This document shows, one piece after another, positions 16,912-24,885 of a stretch of 64,000 nucleotides of DNA. Position numbers and translations under genes: made by a program. The DNA is from Actinomycetota bacterium (GTDB lineage: Bacteria > Actinomycetota > UBA4738 > HRBIN12). The notes beneath the pieces are model-generated. The model ran no database searches. It saw nothing but the letters and a program-made list of their open reading frames with translations, and was not told the origin of the DNA. Positions within the stretch are counted from its first letter, which is position 1. Each line of letters starts with the position of its first letter. The stretch is taken from positions 902,219-966,218 of the forward strand of contig JBBECT010000004.1 in assembly GCA_040881665.1 (NCBI GenBank), read 5' to 3'.

Positions 16912-18608
16912 CCCGGAGGACCGGACCGGCCCCGAAGCACCCGCGGCGGCGAGCCGCCCGCGGCACCGCTCGGCTCGATCCGATCACGTTCGAGTTGGTC
17001 CATGCGCAGCTCCTCTCCGCCGCGGAGGAGATGGGAAGCCTGATGAAGCGCTCGAGCTTCAGCCCGATCATCCGCGAGATGGCCGACTTCAGCTGCGCGC
17101 TCTTCAATGCAGAAGGCGACCTCGTCGCGCAGGCCGACTTCATTCCGGCGCAGCTCGGCGCGATGTCGCTCGTGGTGAAGTCGACGCTCTCCCGCTGGCG
17201 GGACACCCTGCGGCCCGGCGACGCGTTCATCGCGAACCACCCGTACGAGGGCTGCATGCATACGCCGGACATCAACATCCTGCTGCCGGTCTTCATCGGG
17301 GAACGGCTGTTCGCCTGGACCGGGTCGACCGCGCACCACATCGACGTCGGCGGCGTGAACCCCGGCACCGAGGGGCCCGACCTCCGCGAGCTGTACGCGG
17401 AGGGTCTCGTCATGGCGCCGGTGCACCTCTACCGGGGCGGGCAGGAGGACCCCGACCTCTTCTCCGTGATCACCGAGAACGTCCGCGCCAAGATCACGAC
17501 GATCGCGGACCTCCGCGCGCAGCGGGCCTCCTGCGAGCTGGGGCGTCGGCGGCTCGAGGAGGCGGTGGAGCGGTACGGAGCGAGCACCGTCGAGACGGCG
17601 TTCGCCCAGGCCCTCGATCACGTCGAGCGCGCGGCCCGTGCCGCGTTGCGGGACCTGCCGGACGGTGAGGGGGAGGCGGAAGGGTTCCTCGACGACGACG
17701 GGGCGGGCGGCCCTCCGACGCGGATCCACGCCCGGCTCGTCAAGCGTGGGGACCGCCTCACCGTCGACCTGTCGGGAACCGCCCCCCAGATCCCCGGGGC
17801 CCTCAACGTCCCGTGGGCCAGCACCCGGGCCGTGATCGTGTATCTGCTCCGAGCGGTCACCGACCCGGCGATGACCACGAACGACGGGGCCCTGCGCGCG
17901 GTCGACATCGTGTGCCCGAGGGGCAACGTGCTGAACCCCAACCCGCCCGCGGCGGTCTCGGTCCGCCACAACACCTGTCAGCGGCTCGCGGAGACCCTCA
18001 TCCGGGCCGCGTCGCAGATCTGGCCGGAGAAGGCGGTGGCGAGCGGGACGGTCGCGTTCTTCGACGTGAACCTCGACAGCGTGTCCCCGAAGACCGGTCG
18101 GCCGTCGGTGATGATGGACGTCGTCGGCGGTGGGACCGGCGGACATCGTTTCGACGACGGCCTCGACGGCGTGGACACCTACATGTCGAACGTCGTGCTG
18201 CTGCCAACCGAGGTGGCCGAGGCCGAGTACGCCGTTCGCCTCCGCAGGACCGAGCTGGTTCCCGGGTCCCAGGGGCTCGGCGAGCACGACGGGGGCCTTG
18301 GGATCCGGCGCGAGTACGAGGTGCTCGACTTCGCCCAGATCGCCACCGTGTACGGGGAGCAGACCGACCCCCGGTTCGCGCCGACCGGCGTGCTCGGGGG
18401 GACGGGCGGCGCGCCGACCAGGATCTCGATCTTCGACCCGGAGGGCCGGGAGATGGACGTCCCCACGAAGGTGACGCTCGAGCTGCCGGCCGGCTCGATC
18501 GTCCGGGTCGAGACGAGCGGAGGCGGCGGCTTCGGGGACCCGGCGAACCGCGACCCGGACCGCCGCCGCGCGGACGAGGAGGACGGCCGGCTGCCCACCG
18601 CCACCTGA
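16908..18608 (+). CDS. hyuB: Hydantoinase/oxoprolinase subunit B
   Basis: 566 residues from ATG 16908, with AAGGAGG upstream and a four-base overlap with hyuA. It starts with the family pattern LDPITFELVHAQLLSAAEEM and continues with SFSPIIREMADFSCALF and a HPYEGCMHTPDINILLPVF block containing likely metal-binding His/Asp residues. The C-terminus carries the glycine-rich TSGGGGFGDP motif found at the end of HyuB proteins. Together with HyuA it forms the ATP-dependent hydrolase complex. Confidence 0.93.
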   Translation: MTRRTGPAPKHPRRRAARGTARLDPITFELVHAQLLSAAEEMGSLMKRSSFSPIIREMADFSCALFNAEGDLVAQADFIPAQLGAMSLVVKSTLSRWRDTLRPGDAFIANHPYEGCMHTPDINILLPVFIGERLFAWTGSTAHHIDVGGVNPGTEGPDLRELYAEGLVMAPVHLYRGGQEDPDLFSVITENVRAKITTIADLRAQRASCELGRRRLEEAVERYGASTVETAFAQALDHVERAARAALRDLPDGEGEAEGFLDDDGAGGPPTRIHARLVKRGDRLTVDLSGTAPQIPGALNVPWASTRAVIVYLLRAVTDPAMTTNDGALRAVDIVCPRGNVLNPNPPAAVSVRHNTCQRLAETLIRAASQIWPEKAVASGTVAFFDVNLDSVSPKTGRPSVMMDVVGGGTGGHRFDDGLDGVDTYMSNVVLLPTEVAEAEYAVRLRRTELVPGSQGLGEHDGGLGIRREYEVLDFAQIATVYGEQTDPRFAPTGVLGGTGGAPTRISIFDPEGREMDVPTKVTLELPAGSIVRVETSGGGGFGDPANRDPDRRRADEEDGRLPTAT

Positions 18609-18624
18609 CGGTCGCCGAGGTTGC

Positions 18625-18642
18625 CCGGGGACGCGGCCCCGG
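18625..18642 (+). terminator. Short GC hairpin after hyuB
   Basis: CCGGGG (18625-18630) and CCCCGG (18637-18642) separated by six bases, 17 bases after the hyuB stop. There is no T-tract, so this is a weak terminator candidate. Confidence 0.35.
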
Positions 18643-18893
18643 TCGGATGACCGGCGCGGCCCCTACCCCTCGCGCGCGGCCACGGCACCCTCTCGGCGGG
18701 GACACCGAAGGGGAGGAGGCGCAGGAGTGACGAGAGCACGGATACGATCGGCGAGGTGATGACGACGGACGTGGGTGGTTCGAGATGCTCCGGGCCGAAC
18801 GAGTCGGACGAGTAGTGGGTCGCCGACGTCCTGGCCTCCGCTCGATGACCAAGGTCGATCCCTTGAGGAAGGCGAGGACCCGAAAGGAGCTAC

Positions 18894-19232
18894 TCGCTCA
18901 GCCAAGCTAAGTCCTCTGGCTCGAAAGTCCGCTAACGAATCGATCGCTCGGGCAGCGACCTGCAGTGCCTCCTTCTCACGCACCCGCCGCATGAGGCGGG
19001 CGAGATCGTTCCGGGTGAACTTCCACCACCTCAGCTGTGATTCCCGGAAAGGTTCGGTAGCGTCTCGTACATCCGGGATGCCAGCCACGAGTCCCCAGAT
19101 CACCGCGTCCTGGATGCGACTGAGCGCGACGAGGAACGGTTCGAACGGACCGGGATCCATCGGCTCATCTGCGAGTTCGGCTTCGCGCGCGAGGAACTCT
19201 TCCAGGCCGAGCTTTCCCCCGTCGGGGCCGAC
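18894..19232 (-). pseudogene. Coding-like fragment of unknown family
   Basis: Between hyuB and the next promoter (18643-19450) I see no intact gene. The minus strand has a ~110-residue stretch with convincing protein character and codon use (LGLEEFLAREAELADEPMD, then LSRIQDAVIWGLVAGIPDV, FTRNDLARLMRRVREKEALQ). The open frame extends on both sides into low-complexity Arg/Ser/Pro sequence that looks non-coding, and there is no start with a ribosome site. It is probably the remains of a gene. I do not recognise the family. Confidence 0.3.
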
Positions 19233-19450
19233 GAGCCTCCCGGCGCCTCCCGGCGCTTGCGGTCGCGACCGATCTCTCGAACGACGGCGCTCCTCCGTCG
19301 GGCTCGGCCTGCTCGAACTCAGAGCATCAACACTTGAGCGCAGCTGTGGGCGTGCCGCAGCGTCGGTCGGAAGCTCGTTCCCCGAACATGCGGCACACGG
19401 TCGGCACCATCTTTCGGCATCTTCATAGTGAAGTCCACCTGTGGTCTCCA

Positions 19451-19497
19451 TTGACGACGGGGGAAGCTCGAAGATACTGTAACGAACGTTCGATTCG
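19451..19497 (+). promoter_or_regulatory. Promoter with overlapping TetR-type operator
   Basis: TTGACG at 19451-19456 and GATACT at 19473-19478, 16 bases apart, form a good sigma-70 promoter pointing at the GcvT-like gene. A perfect 10-bp palindrome CGAACGTTCG (19483-19492) lies immediately after the -10 box, a classic repressor position. The 15-mer TGTAACGAACGTTCG matches 12 of 15 bases of a second site at 23326-23340 on the opposite strand, next to the tetR gene. Confidence 0.55.
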
Positions 19498-19563
19498 ATG
19501 GGCGTTTCGCGACGTGCGGGTCACGCGTGACAGACCAGGTTGAACCGAGCCAGGGGGTGGGAG

Positions 19564-20661
19564 ATGGGACAGGAAGAGCCGATCAAAACTGCTCTGCACG
19601 ATGTGCAGAAGGCGATGGGGGCGAGCTTCGCTGCGGAGGGCGGTTGGTACTGGCTCGACGGCTTCGGAGACGTTCCCGGCGAGTACCGGGCGGTCCGTGA
19701 GGGCGTCGGTGTGTGGGACATGTCGCCGCTCATCAAGTGGGAGTGGCGAGGGTCCGATGCCGCGGCGGCGATCCAGCGCGTCTTCTCGAACGACACTCCC
19801 GGCATGGAGGTCGGACAGGTCCGCTACGGCGGCTTCCTGGATGCCGAGGGAAACCTCGTGGACGACGGCACCGTCTTCCGGCTCGCCGACGACCACTTCT
19901 GGGTCATGACGAACGGCATGGACCTGGCAAAGTTCTTCGCGGGGGCGACCGGCGGTCTGGACGTGGGGATCGAGCACGTGACCCACGACATGCCGAACTT
20001 CCAGGTACAGGGTCCGGGGTCGAGGGACCTGCTCAGCAAGCTCACCGACGCTGACCTGAGCGGCCTTGGCTACTTCCGCTTCCGCCCTGAGCTGACGCAG
20101 GTCGGCGGCGTCCCGGCCTGGATCTCGCGGACCGGGTTCTCAGGGGAGCTCGGCTACGAGCTGTTCGTCCGGCGTGACGACGCCGAAGCCCTGTGGAACG
20201 CGCTGGTCGCCTCGGGCGCGAAGCTGTACGGCAACTCGGCGATCGAGACGTGTCGCATCGAGAGCGGCATGGTCGTGACGGGCTTCGACTACCAGCCCGG
20301 TGCCGGGACGCCGTTCGACGTGGGGCTGGACCGCTTCGTTGCGCTCGGCGCCGACATCCCGGGCCAGAGCCGGCTCGCCGAGGTCGCCGCGGCGCCGCCG
20401 AACCGGTTCAAGACCCTGCGCTGGGACGGGGACGAGCTGCCCGAGTACGGCACCCCGGTCATGAAGGGCGGGGAAGAGGTGGGCCTCCTCACGTCTCCCA
20501 CCAACAGCCCCATCTTCGGCCCGATCGGCCTCGCCGTGATCCGGGCCGACGTCGCCGAGGAGGGTGGAAACGTCGAGGTCCAGGGACCGAACGACACCAT
20601 ATCGGCCACGGTGACCTCCGCGCCGATCTACGACCCGAAGAAGGAACGGGTTCGCATGTGA
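19564..20661 (+). CDS. GcvT-like folate-dependent aminomethyl/methyl transferase
   Basis: 365 residues from ATG 19564 after a GGGGGTGGGAG site; a TTG at 19540 is less likely. GcvT fold: an N-terminal folate-binding lobe (EYRAVREGVGVWDMSPLIKW, YGGFLDAEGNLVDDGTVFRL), the middle lobe WISRTGFSGELGYELFV, and a C-terminal barrel with VGLLTSPTNSPIFGPIGLA. Relatives include glycine-cleavage T protein, DMSP demethylase, O-demethylases and the folate domain of dimethylglycine/sarcosine dehydrogenases. All transfer a one-carbon unit from a methylated substrate to tetrahydrofolate. No other glycine-cleavage genes are near, so demethylation of an N-, O- or S-methyl compound is more likely than glycine cleavage. 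Confidence 0.88.
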   Translation: MGQEEPIKTALHDVQKAMGASFAAEGGWYWLDGFGDVPGEYRAVREGVGVWDMSPLIKWEWRGSDAAAAIQRVFSNDTPGMEVGQVRYGGFLDAEGNLVDDGTVFRLADDHFWVMTNGMDLAKFFAGATGGLDVGIEHVTHDMPNFQVQGPGSRDLLSKLTDADLSGLGYFRFRPELTQVGGVPAWISRTGFSGELGYELFVRRDDAEALWNALVASGAKLYGNSAIETCRIESGMVVTGFDYQPGAGTPFDVGLDRFVALGADIPGQSRLAEVAAAPPNRFKTLRWDGDELPEYGTPVMKGGEEVGLLTSPTNSPIFGPIGLAVIRADVAEEGGNVEVQGPNDTISATVTSAPIYDPKKERVRM

Positions 20662-20756
20662 CAGAGGTCGCATCGCTCGAGCCCCGTGTGATCCAGGGTC
20701 GGTCACTCGGTGGAACCGCCATCGTCCGGACACCTTCACCTTGAGGAGTCTTCCGT

Positions 20757-22388
20757 ATGCAAGCGAGGCAACGTGACGTCGTGATCATCGGAGGCGGCCA
20801 CAACGGCCTCGCCTGTGCCGCCTACCTCGCGAAGGCCGGACTCGACGTCCTGGTCCTGGAGAGACGCTCGATCCTGGGCGGCGCAGCCGCCACGGAGGAG
20901 ACGTGGCCGGGCTACCGGGTATCGTCCGCCTCGTACGTGGTCAGTCTCATGGCGCCGGAGATCATCTCGGAGCTCGATCTCAAGCGGTTCGGGTACAAGG
21001 TGTCGATCATCTCGCCGGACTACTTCGCTCCCTTCCCGGACGGATCGTCGCTCACCCTGTGGGGCGACCCTGTTCGGGACGCGGAGAACATCGCGAGGTT
21101 CTCCAAGCACGACGCAGCCGCGATGAAGGAGTTCGACCGCTACTTCTCCCACATCGGACCGCTGCTCAAGCAGCTCGAGTTCGTGATCCCGCCGAACCTC
21201 TCGATCCGAGAGCTGCCCCGATGGCTCTCCCTGGCGGCCCGCCTCAGGAACTGGACCGGGCGTGATGTGGCCGAGGTGGTGCGGCTCTTCACGATCAGCG
21301 CCGCCGACCTTCTCGACGAATGGTTCGAGGACGACCGCGTCAAGGGAGCTCTCGCGACTCAGGCCGTGATCGGCGCATGGCACGGGCCGATGACGCCTGG
21401 ATCGGCGTACGTCCTCGTCCACCATTGGATGGGTGAGATCGACGGACATGATGGCGCGTGGGGCTGGGTTCATGGAGGCACGGGGGGAGTGAGTGCCGCC
21501 CTGGCGGCGGCCGCCTCCGCCGCCGGCGCCGAGATCCGCACGGACGCGCAGGTCGCGCGGGTGGCCATCTCGAACGGCCGCGCGGTCGGGGTGGAGCTCG
21601 CCGACGGCAGCACCATCCGAGCCGGGCGCGTCGTCTCGAACGCGCACCCGGTGACGACGTACCTGGACCTCGTCGGTGAGAGTCACCTCCCGAGCGACAT
21701 CGTGCGGAGCGTGAAGAACTACAAGACGAAGTCGGGGTCGGTGAAGGTGAACGTCGCCCTAGGCGAGCTTCCCCGCTTCCCCTCCTGGGATCAAGAAGGG
21801 GAGCTCCACTGCGGGATGGTGGCGATCTCCCCATCGATCGAGTACCTGGAGCGGGCCTGGGAGGACGCGAAGCATGGGCGGCCGTCGACGCATCCGTACG
21901 TCGAGGCGATGTTTCCCACCGCTCACGAGCCGGGCCTGGCCCCAGAGGGCAAGCACATCATGCTCGCCTTCACGCAGTTCGGTCCCTACGAGGTGAAGGA
22001 TGGCTCCTGGGACACGGAGCGCGAGGCCTACGGCAAGCGCGTCATAGAGACGCTCGGCGAGTTCTCGCCGAACCTCGCGGGTGCCGTCGACGAGATGGAG
22101 GTGCTCGCTCCGCCGGACCTCGAGGAGCGGTTCGGCCTCGTCGGGGGGAACATCTTTCAGGGTGAGATGAGCCCGAGCCAGATGTTCTCGCTCCGGCCGA
22201 TCCCGGGCTACGGGGACTACCGGACGCCGATCGCCGGGCTGTACCTCTGCGGCGGGGGCACACACCCCGGCGGCGGAGTCATGGCGATACCCGGGCGCAA
22301 CGCGGCCCAGGTTGTGAAGCGGGACGCTGGGCGCGGTGGCCTGGTCGGGTCCTTGCGTTCCCTCGGGCGCGCCCGCAACGGCCGGTGA
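20757..22388 (+). CDS. Phytoene-desaturase-like FAD oxidoreductase
   Basis: 543 residues, ATG 20757 with GAGGAG upstream. Dinucleotide motif VVIIGGGHNGLACAAYLAKA (8-27) with the conserved acidic end of the second strand (VLERRSILGGAA). The C-terminal FAD motif is GLYLCGGGTHPGGGVMAIPG. This corresponds to the CrtI/PYROXD2-type superfamily rather than a carotenoid gene cluster, since no carotenoid genes are present. It follows the GcvT-like gene by 95 bases in the same direction and presumably oxidises the same substrate or its product. Confidence 0.85.
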   Translation: MQARQRDVVIIGGGHNGLACAAYLAKAGLDVLVLERRSILGGAAATEETWPGYRVSSASYVVSLMAPEIISELDLKRFGYKVSIISPDYFAPFPDGSSLTLWGDPVRDAENIARFSKHDAAAMKEFDRYFSHIGPLLKQLEFVIPPNLSIRELPRWLSLAARLRNWTGRDVAEVVRLFTISAADLLDEWFEDDRVKGALATQAVIGAWHGPMTPGSAYVLVHHWMGEIDGHDGAWGWVHGGTGGVSAALAAAASAAGAEIRTDAQVARVAISNGRAVGVELADGSTIRAGRVVSNAHPVTTYLDLVGESHLPSDIVRSVKNYKTKSGSVKVNVALGELPRFPSWDQEGELHCGMVAISPSIEYLERAWEDAKHGRPSTHPYVEAMFPTAHEPGLAPEGKHIMLAFTQFGPYEVKDGSWDTEREAYGKRVIETLGEFSPNLAGAVDEMEVLAPPDLEERFGLVGGNIFQGEMSPSQMFSLRPIPGYGDYRTPIAGLYLCGGGTHPGGGVMAIPGRNAAQVVKRDAGRGGLVGSLRSLGRARNGR

Positions 22389-22462
22389 CACGCGGGCGGG
22401 GTCAACCGAGGATCGCTGCCCGGGGCTCGGCCCGCCGAGGCCCCCCGACCGCACCACGCATC

Positions 22463-23068
22463 TCACGTCTCGACGGGGCACCCCCGCACGATGCCGAGGG
22501 CGAATCCCGCGTACTCCCGTGCGATCTCCTCGATCGGCAGACGACCGCCGGCCCGGTACCACGTGCTCACAGCGGTGCTCATCGTCGCGATCGCGTATGT
22601 CGCGGTCTTGACGTCCGACGCGTCGAAGATCCCCTGCTCCGTGCCGCGGGCGATGAGCCCCTCGAAGATCGCCTGATGCCGGTCGCGCATCGCGATGATC
22701 CGCTCGCGGTTGTCCGGCTCCAGGGCGCGGATCTCGAAGTCGGTCACGAACGCATCCCGTGGATGCCGCCCATGGAAGAGTACGTGCGCCCGGACCCCCT
22801 CCGCGAGCTGCTCCGCGGTCCCCTCGGCGCCTTCGACCGCCTCGGACACCTCCGCCGTGAGCCTGCTCATCGTGCGCTCCATGATCTCGACGAGCAGAAC
22901 CTGCTTCGTGCTGTTGTGGTGGTAGAGCGATGACGTCTGCACGCCGACCGCGCTCGCGAGGTCACGCATCGACGTCCCGAAATACCCTCTCTGCCAGAAG
23001 AGGTCGACCGCGGCATCGTAGATCTCCTGCTTCCGATCGCGCGGCGCGGCCGTGTCGCGGCGGCTCAT
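22463..23068 (-). CDS. TetR-family transcriptional regulator
   Basis: 201 residues. N-terminal HTH: EIYDAAVDLFWQRGYFGTSM, RDLASAVGVQTSSLYHHNST, KQVLLVEIME. The C-terminal helical domain, with FEIRALEPDNRERIIAMRDR, resembles the KstR2/TetR_C_41 group that senses CoA-linked or hydrophobic ligands. It is convergent with the FAD oxidoreductase gene. Matching 15-base sites lie upstream of the GcvT-like gene (19480-19494 region) and 258 bases upstream of its own start, so it probably represses the 19.5-22.4 kb operon and itself. Confidence 0.9.
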   Translation of the reverse strand: MSRRDTAAPRDRKQEIYDAAVDLFWQRGYFGTSMRDLASAVGVQTSSLYHHNSTKQVLLVEIMERTMSRLTAEVSEAVEGAEGTAEQLAEGVRAHVLFHGRHPRDAFVTDFEIRALEPDNRERIIAMRDRHQAIFEGLIARGTEQGIFDASDVKTATYAIATMSTAVSTWYRAGGRLPIEEIAREYAGFALGIVRGCPVET

Positions 23069-23313
23069 CGGCTCACTGTCGACGGGAGCATCGACCGAGC
23101 GGCTCCAGCTCCGCGGCCCGCGATGCTAGTCCATCTTCGTCGAACGATGAGTGCGAAAGCCGCCTCCCAGAACGCTTCGTCGACGACGGTTTCGGGGGGA
23201 CAGAACCACACGTGGAATCGAGCGAAGATGTGTTCGTGGGTCAGCACGATGCCGAGATCCGCCGGCTTTATCGTGCCCAGCACCGCCTGCGCCTTTCCGA
23301 TGACCGTGTCCAT
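23065..23313 (-). pseudogene. N-terminal remnant of a phosphotriesterase-family hydrolase
   Basis: From ATG 23313 the minus strand encodes VLGTIKPADLGIVLTHEHIF, the N-terminal strand and H-x-H metal motif (HEH) of phosphotriesterase-related amidohydrolases, which are normally 300-350 aa. Similarity ends after about 55 residues (...FWEAAFALI). The rest is Arg/Ser-rich and runs into the tetR start, which it overlaps by four bases. The remnant cannot fold as a barrel. Confidence 0.55.
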
Positions 23314-23325
23314 GCCTCCCCCTAT

Positions 23326-23340
23326 CGAGTGTTCGTTAGA
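23326..23340. promoter_or_regulatory. Second candidate TetR operator
   Basis: On the minus strand this reads TCTAACGAACACTCG, matching 12 of 15 bases of the site overlapping the promoter at 19.48 kb (TGTAACGAACGTTCG). It lies between the divergent phosphotriesterase and FAD-oxidoreductase remnants, upstream of tetR, where an autoregulatory operator would be expected. Confidence 0.45.
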
Positions 23341-23438
23341 CTCCACTATCGTGAGTGGTGTGGACGGGGTCAACGTTCCATCCTGATGGATACCGCGTCT
23401 GCGCCATCGTTCGGGCATTCACGCTCCGTGGAGGCGAG

Positions 23439-23792
23439 ATGACTGCGAACTCCTACGACGCGATCGTGATCGGCGGGGGACACAACGGCCTCGTCGCCGC
23501 CGCCTACCTCGCGAGGTCCGGCGCTCGCGTGGTGGTCCTCGAAGCACGGCACAAGGCCGGGGGCGCGGCCGACACGAGCTCGCCGTTCCCCGACCTCCTC
23601 GACGTGCGGGTCACCAGGCTCTCCTACGTGCGGGAGCCGCTGGCCAGCTCGCCGGGTCCACCGGGTGAGTGCATTCCCCCTGCTCAGGGTGGTGTGGGTG
23701 GTCGGGTCCTTACCGCGTGGGTGCTCCTCGAGAGGGCCGGCACGGCGCAGGTCACCGGGGTTTCGAGTACACCCCACCGACCGACCAACTGA
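23439..23792 (+). pseudogene. N-terminal remnant of a second phytoene-desaturase-like oxidoreductase
   Basis: ATG 23439 follows GGAGGCGAG. The first ~65 residues (DAIVIGGGHNGLVAAAYLAR, VVVLEARHKAGGAAD) are an FAD-binding Rossmann start very like the intact gene at 20.8 kb. After RLSYV, where the intact family continues for about 450 residues, the frame runs into low-complexity sequence and stops at 23792 beside a tetranucleotide tract. It may be a lost partial paralogue of the 20.8 kb gene. Confidence 0.6.
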
Positions 23793-23820
23793 CCAACCGA
23801 CCGACTGACTTACTTACATA
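23776..23820. repeat. Degenerate tetranucleotide tract (CCGA/CTGA-type)
   Basis: The sequence consists almost entirely of four-base units related to CCGA, CCAA, CTGA and CTTA in register. It marks the boundary between the FAD-oxidoreductase remnant and the following membrane-protein gene and may be a slippage-prone junction. Confidence 0.6.
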
Positions 23821-23902
23821 CGCGAAGTCGCTTGACAGGTTGTGCAACTTGCGGGCCTGCGTGGTGGAGACGTATAGTCGCGCCGTAACGAGAGGGGTTC
23901 AG

Positions 23903-24403
23903 ATGGCCACTGCAGATGTGCCGCGAACCGCTGTTGACAACGAGCCGATGCTTCGCTGGGGATCCTGGCTGATGGTGATCGCCGCCGTCGGATTCATCGG
24001 CTATGGCCTGCTCTTCTTCATCCGCAACTTCACCGATAGCTTCCTCGAGCTGGGGATCGGTCCGAACGAGGTGAACGTTGGGAAGACGCAGATCCAGCAG
24101 TTCAGTCCGTCGCTGTACGAATACATCAGCCACCTACAGATCGCGCTCTCAGGCTTCATCGCGGCGACCGGGCTCGCTGTCGTCTTTCTCGTTGCCTACG
24201 GTGTGAGGCGTCGTTACGGGTGGGCGTGGATCGGCGCGGTCGCCTCGCCGGTGCTGGCTCTACTGGTTGCGTTGCCCGCCCATTACCCGAACGACTTCGA
24301 CACGTTGGGCCATCTCGGGCTGATCTACTTGGCGACGCTGATCTTCGTCATCGGTGCCGTCATGAGCGGCAAAGCGATCTTGGACTCGCGGAAGGAGCCG
24401 TAG
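23903..24403 (+). CDS. Small membrane protein, unknown function
   Basis: 166 residues, ATG 23903 after GAGAGGGGTT. Four hydrophobic helices are visible (about 22-42, 80-102, 108-126 and 136-155), with a polar loop between the first and second rich in N, E and Q. The topology suggests an integral inner-membrane protein with a small outside loop. A possible promoter is TTGCGG 23849-23854 and TATAGT 23873-23878 with an 18-base spacer. No family recognised; its neighbours are remnants, so context gives no hint. Confidence 0.65.
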   Translation: MATADVPRTAVDNEPMLRWGSWLMVIAAVGFIGYGLLFFIRNFTDSFLELGIGPNEVNVGKTQIQQFSPSLYEYISHLQIALSGFIAATGLAVVFLVAYGVRRRYGWAWIGAVASPVLALLVALPAHYPNDFDTLGHLGLIYLATLIFVIGAVMSGKAILDSRKEP

Positions 24404-24469
24404 CGGCGACGATCGTGGGGGCGGGAACCGTCGGGGCTCTGCCTGAGCCGGTGTTCGTCGCTCTTACGG

Positions 24470-24713
24470 GTCTCTACCGATACTCCAGGCGGTCCTCGAC
24501 CACCCGAAGGGTCGACCTCGGTCGCTCAGCGTGGAGGCGCTCCTCGTCGCGTTCTACCTGAACGGGATCCGTCGCCACCACAAGAGCCACGTCGTCGAAC
24601 TAGCCCGCATCCTGAACTCGCTCTCCTCCGACCAGCTCGACGCGCTCGGCGTGAGGAAGTGGAACCCGACCGAGGCTTACGACCGGACCGACCGGTTCCT
24701 CCCGAGGCCTCCC
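24470..24713 (+). pseudogene. N-terminal fragment of a DDE transposase
   Basis: An 80-residue stretch (ILQAVLDHPKGRPRSLSVEA, LLVAFYLNGIRRHHKSHVVE, LARILNSLSSDQLDALGVR) has the typical N-terminal helix pattern of actinobacterial transposases. No start codon with a ribosome site precedes it, and after AYDRTDRF the similarity is lost. It is a truncated insertion-sequence remnant filling the gap before the LuxR gene. Confidence 0.55.
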
Positions 24714-24885
24714 CTGGTTGCGGGACGAGCGTGCATCGCCTTTTCCGTCCGTCACCGTCGTCGCGCGCCGCCGTCCCTTCGCTGCGATGCGCGCGCCCCG
24801 GTCATCGGACCCGCTAGGTGACTGTTCCAAGGGGTAGGCTGGCGTGGTTCACGCCGCCCCGCCGCTCCTGTAGAAACGCCTCAAG

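Noticed and set aside
23776..23820. Short-unit repeat considered as CRISPR-like or a phase-variable locus
   Set aside because: Units are degenerate four-base motifs with no open frame crossing the tract in a way that would switch a protein on or off.
23832..23837. TTGACA considered as the -35 box of the 23.9 kb membrane protein gene
   Set aside because: Spacing to the good TATAGT box is 35 bases; TTGCGG at 23849 fits an 18-base spacer better.
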